Assembly: GCA_910589195.1 (NCBI GenBank)
Contig: CAJUTC010000006.1
Coordinates: forward strand, 1-64,000
Source: an uncultured Lachnospiraceae bacterium
GTDB taxonomy: Bacteria > Bacillota > Clostridia > Lachnospirales > Lachnospiraceae
DNA length: 64,000 bases
Direction: 5' to 3'
Below are positions 17,694 to 25,926 of the stretch, piece by piece; the stretch's first letter is position 1; the number at the start of each line of letters is the position of its first letter. The position numbers were made by a program, and so were the translations under genes. Under the pieces are notes generated by a model. It was not told where the DNA came from. It saw only the letters and a program-made list of their open reading frames with translations, and did no database searches.

Positions 17694-18587
17694 ATGAGTA
17701 TTCCGACAGAATATCCAGAAGGGCATGGGAAAAGTGATGTGCCTATTCAGCTATTTGCTGCTTCACGAAAAGCAGTAAAGCCGTCCATTGATATGAATCA
17801 GGTTGTGGGAAAACAGGACATTTTATTGATTTGCCTGGACACCCTGCGCTACGATGTGGCAGTGGAACAGGAAGCGGCGGGAAATACGCCTGTCTTAAAT
17901 CAATATGGACCATGGGAGAAATGCCAGGCGCCGGGGAACTTTACCTATCCATCCCATCATGCCATGTTTGCCGGATTTTTGCCATGCAGGTTTGAGGCGA
18001 AAAATGTGGCAGACCGGGAACTTTTATTTTTCCCTTCCCAGATTGGCCTGGGGAAAAAAGGGCCTGAGGGCGCCTATTGCTTTTCTGGAAGTACGATTAT
18101 GGAAGGACTGGAAAAAGATGGATATGATACTTGGTGTGTAGGCGGCGTTGCTTTTTTTGATAAGCGTTCGGCTCTTGGGAAAGTATTTCCCAGCTATTTT
18201 AAAAAAAGTTTTTGGAATCCTTCCTTTTCCTGTCCGGTAAAAGACAGCACAAAAAACCAGGTAGATTTTCTGCTGAAGCGGATTGCAGACGCAGATCAAA
18301 ACCAGCGGATTTTTCTTTACCTGAATGTAGACGCAATCCATTACCCCAATTATTTTTACATAGAAGGAGCTTCCCATGATACCATTGAAAGCCACGGCGC
18401 TGCCCTGCGCTATGCCGATGGAGAATTAGGCAGGCTGTTTGCGGGCTGGAGAGAAATGCGGGGCGGGGCGTTTGTTATCTGCTGTTCGGATCACGGAACC
18501 TGCTACGGGGAAGACGGATGCCAATTTCACGGGATTAACCATCCGATTGTGAATACAGTTCCCTACAAACATTTTTTCTTGTCATAA
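17694..18587 (+). CDS. STM4013-type alkaline-phosphatase-superfamily hydrolase
   Basis: 297-residue hydrolase of the sulfatase/phosphodiesterase fold, STM4013/SEN3800-type. Metal and nucleophile motifs are visible: ICLDTLR (Asp49), then FTYPSHHAMFAGFLP with Thr84 at the nucleophile position, and SDHGTCYGEDG plus a late His. Sulfatases have Cys or Ser for formylglycine here; Thr is the residue used by nucleotide pyrophosphatase/phosphodiesterase-like members, so phosphoester or phosphonate cleavage is more likely than sulfate release. ATG 17694 is chosen (GGAG at 17681-17684); the frame is open to 17640, overlapping the upstream gene. No signal peptide is seen, so it acts in the cytoplasm. Confidence 0.8.
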   Translation: MSIPTEYPEGHGKSDVPIQLFAASRKAVKPSIDMNQVVGKQDILLICLDTLRYDVAVEQEAAGNTPVLNQYGPWEKCQAPGNFTYPSHHAMFAGFLPCRFEAKNVADRELLFFPSQIGLGKKGPEGAYCFSGSTIMEGLEKDGYDTWCVGGVAFFDKRSALGKVFPSYFKKSFWNPSFSCPVKDSTKNQVDFLLKRIADADQNQRIFLYLNVDAIHYPNYFYIEGASHDTIESHGAALRYADGELGRLFAGWREMRGGAFVICCSDHGTCYGEDGCQFHGINHPIVNTVPYKHFFLS

Positions 18588-18664
18588 GTTAGCCGATAAT
18601 GAGCATTGAATCAAAACGAGCCACTCAATCGCATGGGGCATTCTATTAAATTTCAGGAGACGTT

Positions 18665-19990
18665 ATGAATCCATATCTTCAATATATGTACAGCTATCCC
18701 CATAAAACAGCATACCGTTCCCTGTCTGGGGTTTTTCTTAAGGATTATGCCGAACGGCTTGCGGGAGGCGGCCATACCATTTATTTCCATATCCCTTTTT
18801 GCCAGTCCAAATGCGGATACTGCAATTTATTTTCCGTTACCGGTCAAACATCAGAAGCCATGGAGCGGTATCTGGACGGGATGGAGCGTCAGATGAGGCA
18901 GTATCAGAGTATTCTGGTTCCATATCAAACCAGATTTTCCGATCTGGTCATTGGCGGCGGGACTCCGTTAATTATGTCTGAAACCCTTCTGGATCGGATG
19001 TTTGCCATGGCAGCGAAATACGGTTTCCTGGGAGAACAGGAGCGGATCATTGAAACCGCGCCAAACCAGACTACCTGGGAGAAGCTGCGCCTGCTTCAGG
19101 ATGCGAAAGTTACCAGAATCAGCATAGGAGTTCAAAGCTTTTCGGATCAGGAACTTACCGTGTTAGGGCGGCGTCACAGCGCCAAGAAGGCCAGGGAAGC
19201 GCTGGGACTTTTAAAAACCTTTGATTTTTCCTGCCTCAATATGGATCTGATCTACGGGATTCCAGGCCAGGGGATCCCTTCCCTTCTGGCTTCCTTAAAG
19301 GAAGCGTTAACATTTTTTCCGGACGAAATTTTTTTATACCCGCTGTATGTAAAACATGGCGTAAAGATGGAACAGGATCTGAAAAAAGGAATGGTGCTAA
19401 ATCCCGACTTGGCATTTTCTCAATATCAGGAAGCATCCGCTTTTTTGCGGGCCTCTGGATTCCGTCAAGATTCCATGAGGCGGTTTGTACGGCAAATATC
19501 AGGGGATCCTAAAAGCATAGGACGGCAGTTTAATGACTGCGGTTTCGGCACATCCCTTTCCATAGGGTGCGGCGGAAGAAGCTATTTGGGAAACCTTCAT
19601 TTCTGCACCCCCTATGCCATTACCCAAGAACGCTGTCGGCGCCAGATTCAGGAATATGAGGAAACAAAGGACGATACAGAGATTAAGCACGGGATATTTT
19701 TAACACCAGAAGAAATCAAACGGCGCTACATAATCCGCCATCTTTTGATTCTTCCGGGACTTCCCATAGAACAATATAAAAAGAAGTTCCAAACCCAGGC
19801 AATAGAGGATTTTCCTCTGCTGGCTCGCTGGACACAGGAGGGTCTTTTGGATTACCATCAAGAAAATGGTGAAACATTTTTGGCTCTAACAGAGGAAGGG
19901 ATGGGGCTTTCCGATTATCTTGGGCCTCAGCTAATATCAGAAGAAGTACGCCGAAAGATGGAAGAGTGGGATGCATTTTATGGAAGTTAA
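18665..19990 (+). CDS. STM4012-type HemN-like radical SAM protein
   Basis: 441 residues, similar to oxygen-independent coproporphyrinogen oxidase (HemN). The cluster motif is Cys46-x3-Cys50-x2-Cys53 (CQSKCGYC), followed by VIGGGTPL, RISIGVQSFSDQ and DLIYGIPGQ. The C-terminal HemN-type helical domain is present (RYIIRHLLILPG). The operon has no haem genes, and the STM4012 family is regarded as distinct from true HemN, so porphyrin is unlikely to be the substrate. AGGAG lies before the ATG. Its end overlaps the next start by 20 bases. Confidence 0.85.
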   Translation: MNPYLQYMYSYPHKTAYRSLSGVFLKDYAERLAGGGHTIYFHIPFCQSKCGYCNLFSVTGQTSEAMERYLDGMERQMRQYQSILVPYQTRFSDLVIGGGTPLIMSETLLDRMFAMAAKYGFLGEQERIIETAPNQTTWEKLRLLQDAKVTRISIGVQSFSDQELTVLGRRHSAKKAREALGLLKTFDFSCLNMDLIYGIPGQGIPSLLASLKEALTFFPDEIFLYPLYVKHGVKMEQDLKKGMVLNPDLAFSQYQEASAFLRASGFRQDSMRRFVRQISGDPKSIGRQFNDCGFGTSLSIGCGGRSYLGNLHFCTPYAITQERCRRQIQEYEETKDDTEIKHGIFLTPEEIKRRYIIRHLLILPGLPIEQYKKKFQTQAIEDFPLLARWTQEGLLDYHQENGETFLALTEEGMGLSDYLGPQLISEEVRRKMEEWDAFYGS

Positions 19991-21557
19991 TGGGGCGGGA
20001 AATACCGTATTGTATCGAGGGGCGCTGAAAAGCTGTAATTATCACTGCTCATATTGCCCATTTTCGAAACATAGGGTATCAGAGAATGAGCTGAAACGAG
20101 ATAGGGAGCAATGGTTCCGTTTTTGCCATAGCCTGATAAACCAGGCAGATTCTAAAAGAGTCCGTGCTGTGATGATAGTCCCTTATGGGGAAGCGCTGAT
20201 TCATCCCTGGTATTGGAAAGGATTGGCAGAATTGAGCCAATCACCCCATTTGGACGCGGTAGGCGCACAGACCAACTTAAGCTTTTTACTGGAAAAAGCA
20301 TTAGAAGAATATCGTCAGGCAGGCGGAATATTGCCTCATCTCCGGCTGTGGGCCACCTTCCACCCGGAAATGATTTCGGCAGAAGCATTTGCGGAAGCAT
20401 GCCACAAGGTAAGGGAGGCCGGGATCTTGCTTTGTGCAGGCGCCGTAGGCGTTCCACACCATATAAAACAGCTGCAAACCCTTAAAAAGCGCCTGCCAAA
20501 AGATGTTTATTTTTGGATTAACAAACTGGATGGGCGAAGGCGTCCTTATACAAAAGAAGAGGAGCAGGAGTTTTTGGAAATCGATCCATTTTTTTACCGG
20601 GAGCTGCGTCTGGTTTCCGCCAATCCCCATCTCTGTCAAAACCGTTTTTTCGTAGAAGGGGATGGAAGGTATCGGGCCTGCAATATAAGTTCTCCTATGG
20701 GAAAGGGATGGTATCAGCAGGAAAATCAGCTTTCCAATCCGAATATCCAATGTAGGCAAAAGTTTTGCTCCTGCTATTTAGCTTATGGCGGACGTCAAGA
20801 CTTTATGAATTCCGTTTTATTTGGCCCTTACCCCGTATTCCGCATACCCCGAAGGCCAAAAGCCGTTTTCCTGGATATTGACGGAACGTTAATTCCTGAA
20901 AAGGGAGGCCGGGTTTCAAATTTGGTAGCTGAGGATTTAGCGGCATTGGCCAAAAGCGGAGAAACCTATCTGCTATTTGCCACCACTTTGCCTTACCAGG
21001 AAGCCATCCATCGGTGCCGCAAACTATGCCATTTATTCCATGGGGGTATTTTTTCCGCAGGCGCTCATATGCGGTTGGAGGGGTCTGTAGTCTTGGATAC
21101 CGGGGAAAAAGCCGGAAAAAAAGAAGCGTTTTGTTTCTTTGACGGAGCAAAACTGCTGCCTTTTTTTGAACAGCAAAAGCGAAACTACCACTTTCGGATT
21201 CTGGTATATCAAAAGGGCTCCGACATTTATAAGATCAGTTTGATCCGTTCCGCCAGAATGCCTTGGCCGCCAGACCAGGCGCAGGCTGTATTTCAGTATG
21301 CCTTAGAAAACAGCTCCGTTAAGGGTCTGCGTTTTTTTACAGAAGGACATTGTATGCAGATTCTTGCCAAACAGGCTAATAAAGCAAATGGCGCCGGCAT
21401 TTTGTGTAAATGGCTGGGAATTTCGCGTGACGATGTGGCAGCGGCAGGAAATTCAGAGGAGGATCAGGAACTGCTTGCCAGATGGAATGGATTTTATGTC
21501 GGAGTTGGGAAGGCAAAGAGTACTCGCGTTGGTATAGAGAATGGGAATGTCTGCTAA
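19971..21557 (+). CDS. STM4011-type radical SAM protein fused to HAD hydrolase
   Basis: 528-residue two-domain protein. Residues 1 to about 290 are a radical SAM domain with Cys22-x3-Cys26-x2-Cys29 (CNYHCSYC) and later cysteines (CNISS, CRQKFCSC near 250-264) that could bind an auxiliary cluster, as in SPASM/twitch enzymes. Residues from about 297 are a HAD phosphatase of the Cof type: nucleophile Asp302 and Asp304 in FLDIDGTLIP, motif II TTLP, and motif IV AAAGNSEEDQ. STM4011 proteins I know of end after the radical SAM part, so the phosphatase looks like an added domain. It suggests that a phosphorylated intermediate is handled in the pathway. Start could also be ATG 19980. Confidence 0.83.
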   Translation: MHFMEVNGAGNTVLYRGALKSCNYHCSYCPFSKHRVSENELKRDREQWFRFCHSLINQADSKRVRAVMIVPYGEALIHPWYWKGLAELSQSPHLDAVGAQTNLSFLLEKALEEYRQAGGILPHLRLWATFHPEMISAEAFAEACHKVREAGILLCAGAVGVPHHIKQLQTLKKRLPKDVYFWINKLDGRRRPYTKEEEQEFLEIDPFFYRELRLVSANPHLCQNRFFVEGDGRYRACNISSPMGKGWYQQENQLSNPNIQCRQKFCSCYLAYGGRQDFMNSVLFGPYPVFRIPRRPKAVFLDIDGTLIPEKGGRVSNLVAEDLAALAKSGETYLLFATTLPYQEAIHRCRKLCHLFHGGIFSAGAHMRLEGSVVLDTGEKAGKKEAFCFFDGAKLLPFFEQQKRNYHFRILVYQKGSDIYKISLIRSARMPWPPDQAQAVFQYALENSSVKGLRFFTEGHCMQILAKQANKANGAGILCKWLGISRDDVAAAGNSEEDQELLARWNGFYVGVGKAKSTRVGIENGNVC

Positions 21558-21618
21558 AAGAAGGCAGACAATAGCGAGAAGAACAGTATAGTAATTTTAC
21601 CTTGTAAAGAGAAAATAC

Positions 21619-21647
21619 TTGACACCTGATGGGTTTTCGTGTATGAT
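21619..21647 (+). promoter_or_regulatory. Consensus sigma-A promoter of the ylxM-ffh operon
   Basis: Perfect TTGACA at 21619-21624 and TATGAT at 21642-21647, with a 17-base spacer. The transcript should begin near 21654, only about 4-10 bases before the first in-frame ATGs, so the leader is very short. Confidence 0.85.
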
Positions 21648-21663
21648 AGCACAGGTGATGGAA

Positions 21664-22008
21664 ATGGAAAAGATTGTCCGACAGGGTCTGCTGTATGATT
21701 TTTACGGCGAACTGTTAACAAAACATCAGCGTCACATTTATGAGGACGTGGTATTAAATGACTTGTCCTTAAGTGAAATTGCCCAGGAAAACGGGATTAC
21801 CCGTCAGGGTGTTCACGATTTAATCAAACGCTGCGACCGGATATTGGAAGGCTATGAGGATAAGCTTCGCCTGGTGGAAAAGTTTCAGGATACGAAGCAA
21901 TTAGCCAGCCAGATTCAGGAACTTCTTAATTCCTATCAGGTAAGCCGGGATGAAGCGTTATTAGACCAGGCGAGAGAAGCCGCAAGCCGCATTACACAGA
22001 TTTCATAG
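21664..22008 (+). CDS. ylxM: YlxM, SRP-associated helix-turn-helix protein
   Basis: Small sigma-70 region-4-like protein (114 residues) of the YlxM/UPF0122 family, usually encoded next to ffh and linked to SRP function. The core motif LLYDFYGELLTKHQ and the helix-turn-helix (LSLSEIAQENGITRQGVHDLIKR) are clear. Start 21664 fits the family N-terminus; a longer frame from TTG 21619 begins on the -35 box and is not credible. ATG 21658 is an alternative. The ffh gene follows after 66 bases. Confidence 0.9.
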   Translation: MEKIVRQGLLYDFYGELLTKHQRHIYEDVVLNDLSLSEIAQENGITRQGVHDLIKRCDRILEGYEDKLRLVEKFQDTKQLASQIQELLNSYQVSRDEALLDQAREAASRITQIS

Positions 22009-22074
22009 GGAATTCTTGTAGTATAAACATAAAAGTTTCCGGGAGTACCCGAACTGGAAAAGGAGGTCTGCTTC

Positions 22075-23445
22075 ATGGCGTTTGAAAGCTTGGCAGATAA
22101 GCTGCAGAACGTATTTAAAAACTTAAGAGGCAAAGGCCGTTTGACAGAGGCTGATGTAAAGGCCGCGTTAAAAGAAGTAAAGATGGCTCTTTTAGAGGCT
22201 GACGTAAGCTTTAAGGTAGTAAAGCAGTTTATCAGTTCTGTACAGGAGCGGGCGGTTGGTGAAGATGTATTAGGAAGCCTGACCCCCGGCCAGATGGTGA
22301 TTAAAATTGTTAATGAAGAGCTAGTTAAGCTGATGGGGTCTGAAACCACGGAAATCCAGCTAAAGACCGGAAGCGAGATTACCATTATTATGATGGCTGG
22401 CCTTCAGGGCGCGGGAAAAACCACCACTACAGCCAAAATTGCCGGAAAGCTGAAAGCAAAGGGGAAAAAGCCCCTGCTCGCCGCATGCGATATCTACCGC
22501 CCGGCTGCCATAAAGCAGCTTGAGATTAACGGTGAAAAGCAAGGTGTGCCGGTATTTTCCATGGGAGATAAAAATAAACCGGTAAACATAGCTAAGGCAG
22601 CCGTTGAACATGCCACAAAAAATGGCATGAATGTGGTGATTTTAGATACTGCCGGACGTCTTCACGTAGATGAAGATATGATGAACGAGCTGATTGAAAT
22701 TAAGGAAGCTCTCACGGTGGATCAGACTATTTTAGTGGTAGATGCCATGACCGGGCAGGATGCGGTCAATGTAGCCGGCACCTTTCAGGAAAAGATCGGG
22801 ATTGACGGCGTTATTCTGACCAAGTTAGACGGAGATACCAGAGGCGGCGCGGCTCTTTCCATCCGTTCCGTCACAGGAAAGCCAATTTTGTATATTGGCA
22901 TGGGAGAAAAACTTTCGGATCTGGAACAATTTTATCCTGACCGTATGGCCTCCAGGATTTTAGGGATGGGAGATATCCTTTCCCTGATTGAAAAAGCGGA
23001 AGCAGAGGTCGATCAGGAGAAAGCCAAGGAATTGAGCCAAAAGCTTCGGAAAGCAGAATTTGATTATAATGATTTTTTGGATCAGATGCACCAGATTAAA
23101 AAAATGGGCGGCATGGCCAGTATTATGAGTATGATGCCTGGTATGGGACAGCTTGGCAATATTGATATGGATGAAAATGAAAAAAGCATGGCAAGGGTGG
23201 AAGCGATTATCCTTTCCATGACACCAGCTGAACGTGCCAATCCCTCATTAATGAACATTTCCAGAAAACAGCGGATCGCAAAAGGATCTGGAGTGGAGAT
23301 TGGGGAGGTCAACCGTTTAGTAAAGCAGTTTGATCAGATGAAAAAAATGATGAAGCAGCTTCCCGGCATGATGGGCGGAAAACGAAGAGGCGGTTTGGGC
23401 GCTCTGGGAGGCATGATGAGCGGAAAGTTTAAGCTGCCGTTTTGA
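22075..23445 (+). CDS. ffh: Signal recognition particle protein Ffh
   Basis: SRP54 GTPase, which binds signal sequences of nascent membrane proteins with SRP RNA and docks with FtsY. N domain (1-85), G domain with GLQGAGKTTTTAKIA, DTAGRLHVD and TKLDGD, and a methionine-rich M domain from about 300 (MHQIKKMGGMASIMSMMPGMG, SRKQRIAKGSG). 456 residues is normal length. AAAAGGAGG precedes the start. Confidence 0.98.
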   Translation: MAFESLADKLQNVFKNLRGKGRLTEADVKAALKEVKMALLEADVSFKVVKQFISSVQERAVGEDVLGSLTPGQMVIKIVNEELVKLMGSETTEIQLKTGSEITIIMMAGLQGAGKTTTTAKIAGKLKAKGKKPLLAACDIYRPAAIKQLEINGEKQGVPVFSMGDKNKPVNIAKAAVEHATKNGMNVVILDTAGRLHVDEDMMNELIEIKEALTVDQTILVVDAMTGQDAVNVAGTFQEKIGIDGVILTKLDGDTRGGAALSIRSVTGKPILYIGMGEKLSDLEQFYPDRMASRILGMGDILSLIEKAEAEVDQEKAKELSQKLRKAEFDYNDFLDQMHQIKKMGGMASIMSMMPGMGQLGNIDMDENEKSMARVEAIILSMTPAERANPSLMNISRKQRIAKGSGVEIGEVNRLVKQFDQMKKMMKQLPGMMGGKRRGGLGALGGMMSGKFKLPF

Positions 23446-23468
23446 TAGGCTGTTTGTTCAGGATACAG

Positions 23469-23489
23469 AAATCTGAAATCAGATTTTTT
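23469..23489 (+). terminator. Small terminator-like hairpin between ffh and rpsP
   Basis: AAATCTGA (23469-23476) and TCAGATTT (23479-23486) form a tight stem ending in TTTTTT. It may partly end the ylxM-ffh transcript before the ribosomal genes. A second GC-rich hairpin (CGCGG/CCGCG) follows at about 23502-23517. Confidence 0.6.
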
Positions 23490-23573
23490 GTATAGATGAC
23501 GCGCGGTGTTTGCCGCGGTCAGATTAGTTTTACAACATGATAGTTAATTTAAAATTCAGGAGGTGAATGTAAC

Positions 23574-23813
23574 ATGGTAAAGATGAGGTTAAGAAGAATG
23601 GGTCAGAAGAAGGCTCCTTTTTATAGAATCGTAGTATCCGATTCCCGTTCTCCAAGAGATGGGAAGTTTATTGAGGAAATCGGTACGTATGACCCCAACA
23701 CCAATCCAAGCTCCATCAAGTTTGATGAGGAAGCTGCTAAAAAGTGGTTAGCGAACGGCGCTCAGCCAACTGAAACGGTCGCAAAGCTGTTAAAGGTTGC
23801 CGGCATTCAGTAA
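23574..23813 (+). CDS. rpsP: Ribosomal protein bS16
   Basis: 79-residue small-subunit protein, MVKMRLRRMGQKKAPFYRIV being the family N-terminus. AGGAGGTGAAT precedes the ATG. First of rpsP-khpA-rimM-trmD. Confidence 0.98.
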   Translation: MVKMRLRRMGQKKAPFYRIVVSDSRSPRDGKFIEEIGTYDPNTNPSSIKFDEEAAKKWLANGAQPTETVAKLLKVAGIQ

Positions 23814-23836
23814 TCGCGGATCCTTGAGGTGATTAT

Positions 23837-24064
23837 ATGAAAGAATTAGTGGAAGTTATCGCAAAAGCACTTGTCGATAATCCGGATGAAGTTGTCGTTA
23901 CCGAAAGCACGAAGGGGGATGACACCCTGATTGAACTTAAGGTTGCTGCTTCTGATATGGGCAAGGTGATTGGCAAGCAAGGAAGGATTGCAAAGGCCAT
24001 CCGTTCTGTGGTAAAAGCCGCCGCGTCAAAGGAAGATAAAAAGGTAATCGTAGAAATTCAGTAA
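23837..24064 (+). CDS. khpA: KhpA, KH-domain RNA-binding protein
   Basis: 75-residue KH-domain protein (YlqC/KhpA) with the RNA-binding GKVIGKQGRIAKAIR loop. In Firmicutes it pairs with KhpB/EloR and affects cell elongation and RNA metabolism. It lies 23 bases after rpsP with its own GAGGTGA. Confidence 0.95.
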   Translation: MKELVEVIAKALVDNPDEVVVTESTKGDDTLIELKVAASDMGKVIGKQGRIAKAIRSVVKAAASKEDKKVIVEIQ

Positions 24065-24193
24065 CGAACTTTTGGGCTGTTGCGTTTGCGGCAGCCCTAT
24101 TTTCTCTTTATTAGGGCATTTATAATCTTGCTTTCAGCAAAGGAAGTTCCCAATCCGGTGAGAGAGCGTTCTCAAATACAGGAGGTGTATTTT

Positions 24194-24706
24194 GTGGAAG
24201 ATATGTTGCGGGTAGGCGTAATCAGTTCTACCCATGGAGTGCGCGGAGAAGTAAAGGTTTTTCCTACCACGGATGATCCGGCACGGTTTCAGGATCTTTC
24301 GGAAGTAACCGTGGATACAGGCAAAGAATCCTTGGTACTTGCGATACAGGGTGTAAAGTTTTTTAAAAATATGGTGATCCTGAAATTTAAAGGATATGAT
24401 AATATAAATGAAATTGAACCATATAAAGGATGCGATTTATGGATCCGCCGGGATCAGGCTGTGGCCTTGGAGGAAGGCGAATATTTTATTGCGGATTTAA
24501 TTGGCCTGATTGTGGTTACGGAAGAAGGGCAGAGTCTTGGAATCCTGGATGATGTACTGAAAACGGGAGCCAATGATGTGTATGTGGTGAAAATGGATTC
24601 CGGGAAAGAGGTTTTAATCCCAGTGATTCCAGAATGTGTTAAAAAAGTGGATTTGGAAGAGAAAAAAGTAATTGTGCATCTGTTGGACGGGCTTTTGGAT
24701 CTTTAA
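24194..24706 (+). CDS. rimM: Ribosome maturation factor RimM
   Basis: Binds bS19/16S rRNA during 30S maturation. 170 residues from GTG 24194, chosen because GGAGG at 24181-24185 is 8 bases away; ATG 24203 is too far and the longer frame upstream lacks a ribosome binding site. RimM N domain (LRVGVISSTHGVRGEVKVFP) and PRC-barrel domain (YFIADLIGL ... VLIPVIPECV) are complete. Confidence 0.95.
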   Translation: MEDMLRVGVISSTHGVRGEVKVFPTTDDPARFQDLSEVTVDTGKESLVLAIQGVKFFKNMVILKFKGYDNINEIEPYKGCDLWIRRDQAVALEEGEYFIADLIGLIVVTEEGQSLGILDDVLKTGANDVYVVKMDSGKEVLIPVIPECVKKVDLEEKKVIVHLLDGLLDL

Positions 24707-24740
24707 CAATTCTGTGCTGAGGTGGCAGGAGAAAGGGTTT

Positions 24741-25523
24741 ATGAATTTTCATATTTTAACTTTATTTCCGGAGATGGTCATGGGAGGCCTTCAGACCAGT
24801 ATAACGGGTCGGGCTATGGAAAAGGGCATTATTTCCATTGAAGCGGTTAACATCCGTGATTTTTCTACAGATAAGCATCATCATGTAGACGATGCCCCAT
24901 ACGGAGGCGGCGCCGGCATGGTAATGCAGCCAGGGCCTATTGTAGATGCGTATGAGGACTTGTGCGGCAGGATTTCAAAACGTCCTCGGGTGATCTATAT
25001 GACGCCTCAGGGCAAGGTATTCAATCAGACAATAGCTGAAGAATTGGCAAAAGAAGACGACTTAGTATTTCTATGCGGCCATTACGAAGGGATCGATGAG
25101 AGAGCGTTAGAGCTGATTTGCACTGACTATTTGTCTGCGGGCGATTATGTCCTGACAGGAGGGGAACTGCCTGCTATGGTCATGATTGACTGTATATCCC
25201 GTTTAGTCCCAGGCGTGCTGAACAATGAGGTTTCCGCCCAAGTCGAATCATTTCACGATAATCTTCTGGAATATCCCCAATATACCAGGCCGGAGGTATA
25301 TCGTGATATGGCAGTACCCCAAGTATTGCTTTCCGGCCACCATAAAAATATTGAAGAATGGCGCCGCTTCCAGTCCATTCAAAGAACCTTTGAGAGAAGG
25401 CCGGATTTGCTAAAAGACGCAAAGCTTTCAAAAAAAGAGAAATTATTTTTAGAAGAATTACTGCTGTGCTCGGCAGAAACCGGTAGAATGCCAAAACGTT
25501 CCGATTTAGGAAGTGATGTTTAA
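24741..25523 (+). CDS. trmD: tRNA (guanine-N1)-methyltransferase TrmD
   Basis: SPOUT-class enzyme that makes m1G37 in tRNAs. 260 residues from ATG 24741 with AGGAG upstream. The knotted SAM site (VFLCGHYEGIDERA, DYVLTGGELPA) and the substrate loop are intact. It is the last gene of the block; rplS, which normally follows, is 18 kb away. Confidence 0.97.
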   Translation: MNFHILTLFPEMVMGGLQTSITGRAMEKGIISIEAVNIRDFSTDKHHHVDDAPYGGGAGMVMQPGPIVDAYEDLCGRISKRPRVIYMTPQGKVFNQTIAEELAKEDDLVFLCGHYEGIDERALELICTDYLSAGDYVLTGGELPAMVMIDCISRLVPGVLNNEVSAQVESFHDNLLEYPQYTRPEVYRDMAVPQVLLSGHHKNIEEWRRFQSIQRTFERRPDLLKDAKLSKKEKLFLEELLLCSAETGRMPKRSDLGSDV

Positions 25524-25594
25524 TACGTGCTGCTGGCAAGGCGAAGTTAATATGCGCAAGTTGGCAAGTGCAAAGTTGATATGCGAAAAAGCAC

Positions 25595-25623
25595 TTGACA
25601 GAATATGGCATCTGTTGTATGCT
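25595..25623 (+). promoter_or_regulatory. Sigma-A promoter of the exporter leader
   Basis: Perfect TTGACA at 25595-25600 and TATGCT at 25618-25623 with a 17-base spacer. It stands 71 bases before a small ORF and far (about 470 bases) before the ABC exporter genes. Confidence 0.75.
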
Positions 25624-25693
25624 ATGCTAAGTCAGATGCCTGATAGAAGAAAACTTAAATTACGATATTACATTTGGAAAGGAGGCGGGAATC

Positions 25694-25801
25694 ATGATGA
25701 CATGGAAACCGTTTTATTTATCTGGAAACAAAATGAATACAGGGATATGTTCTGCGTTCTGTCATAAAACCTATGGTTCCGCCTGCCTCTTTATCTGTTG
25801 A
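25694..25801 (+). CDS. Small ORF (35 aa), likely leader peptide of exporter operon
   Basis: ATG 25694 has a strong AAAGGAGG at 25678-25684 and lies between a consensus promoter and an intrinsic terminator. The 35-residue product has four cysteines in the pattern C-x3-C-x7-C-x3-C (C19, C23, C31, C35), ending CLFIC. The layout promoter, small ORF, terminators, heterodimeric ABC exporter is the one known from bmrB-bmrCD of Bacillus subtilis, where translation of the leader controls readthrough. A leader peptide is therefore the favoured reading. The alternative, a small secreted cysteine peptide exported by the neighbours, has no leader motif (no GG site) to support it. Confidence 0.55.
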   Translation: MMTWKPFYLSGNKMNTGICSAFCHKTYGSACLFIC

Positions 25802-25871
25802 GAATCATGTGGACGCTGTCAGGCATTTGCGCCTGTACGGTCATGTGTATATGGTTCATCCGTATAAAGTG

Positions 25872-25905
25872 AAAAAACCGCAGCCCGGAATGGCTGCGGT
25901 TTTTT
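25872..25905 (+). terminator. Strong terminator in exporter leader (T1)
   Basis: AAAAAACCGCAGCC (25872-25885) pairs with GGCTGCGGTTTTTT (25892-25905) around a 6-base loop, with its own U-tract. It would stop transcripts from 25595 unless an alternative fold or stalled ribosome prevents it. Confidence 0.85.
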
Positions 25906-25926
25906 GCGCTTAAAATGCCTGGTACG

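Noticed and set aside
18024..18395. Minus-strand 123-codon frame opposite the STM4013 gene
   Set aside because: Antisense to a conserved gene; no start site; low-complexity hydrophobic product.
18665..19990. True coproporphyrinogen oxidase HemN
   Set aside because: Operon partners are STM401x proteins and no haem gene is present; the family is HemN-like but separate.
25513..25767. Open frame of 84 codons overlapping the trmD end and exporter leader
   Set aside because: It has no ribosome binding site at its start and runs over the promoter; the 25694 ORF in another frame has the strong site.
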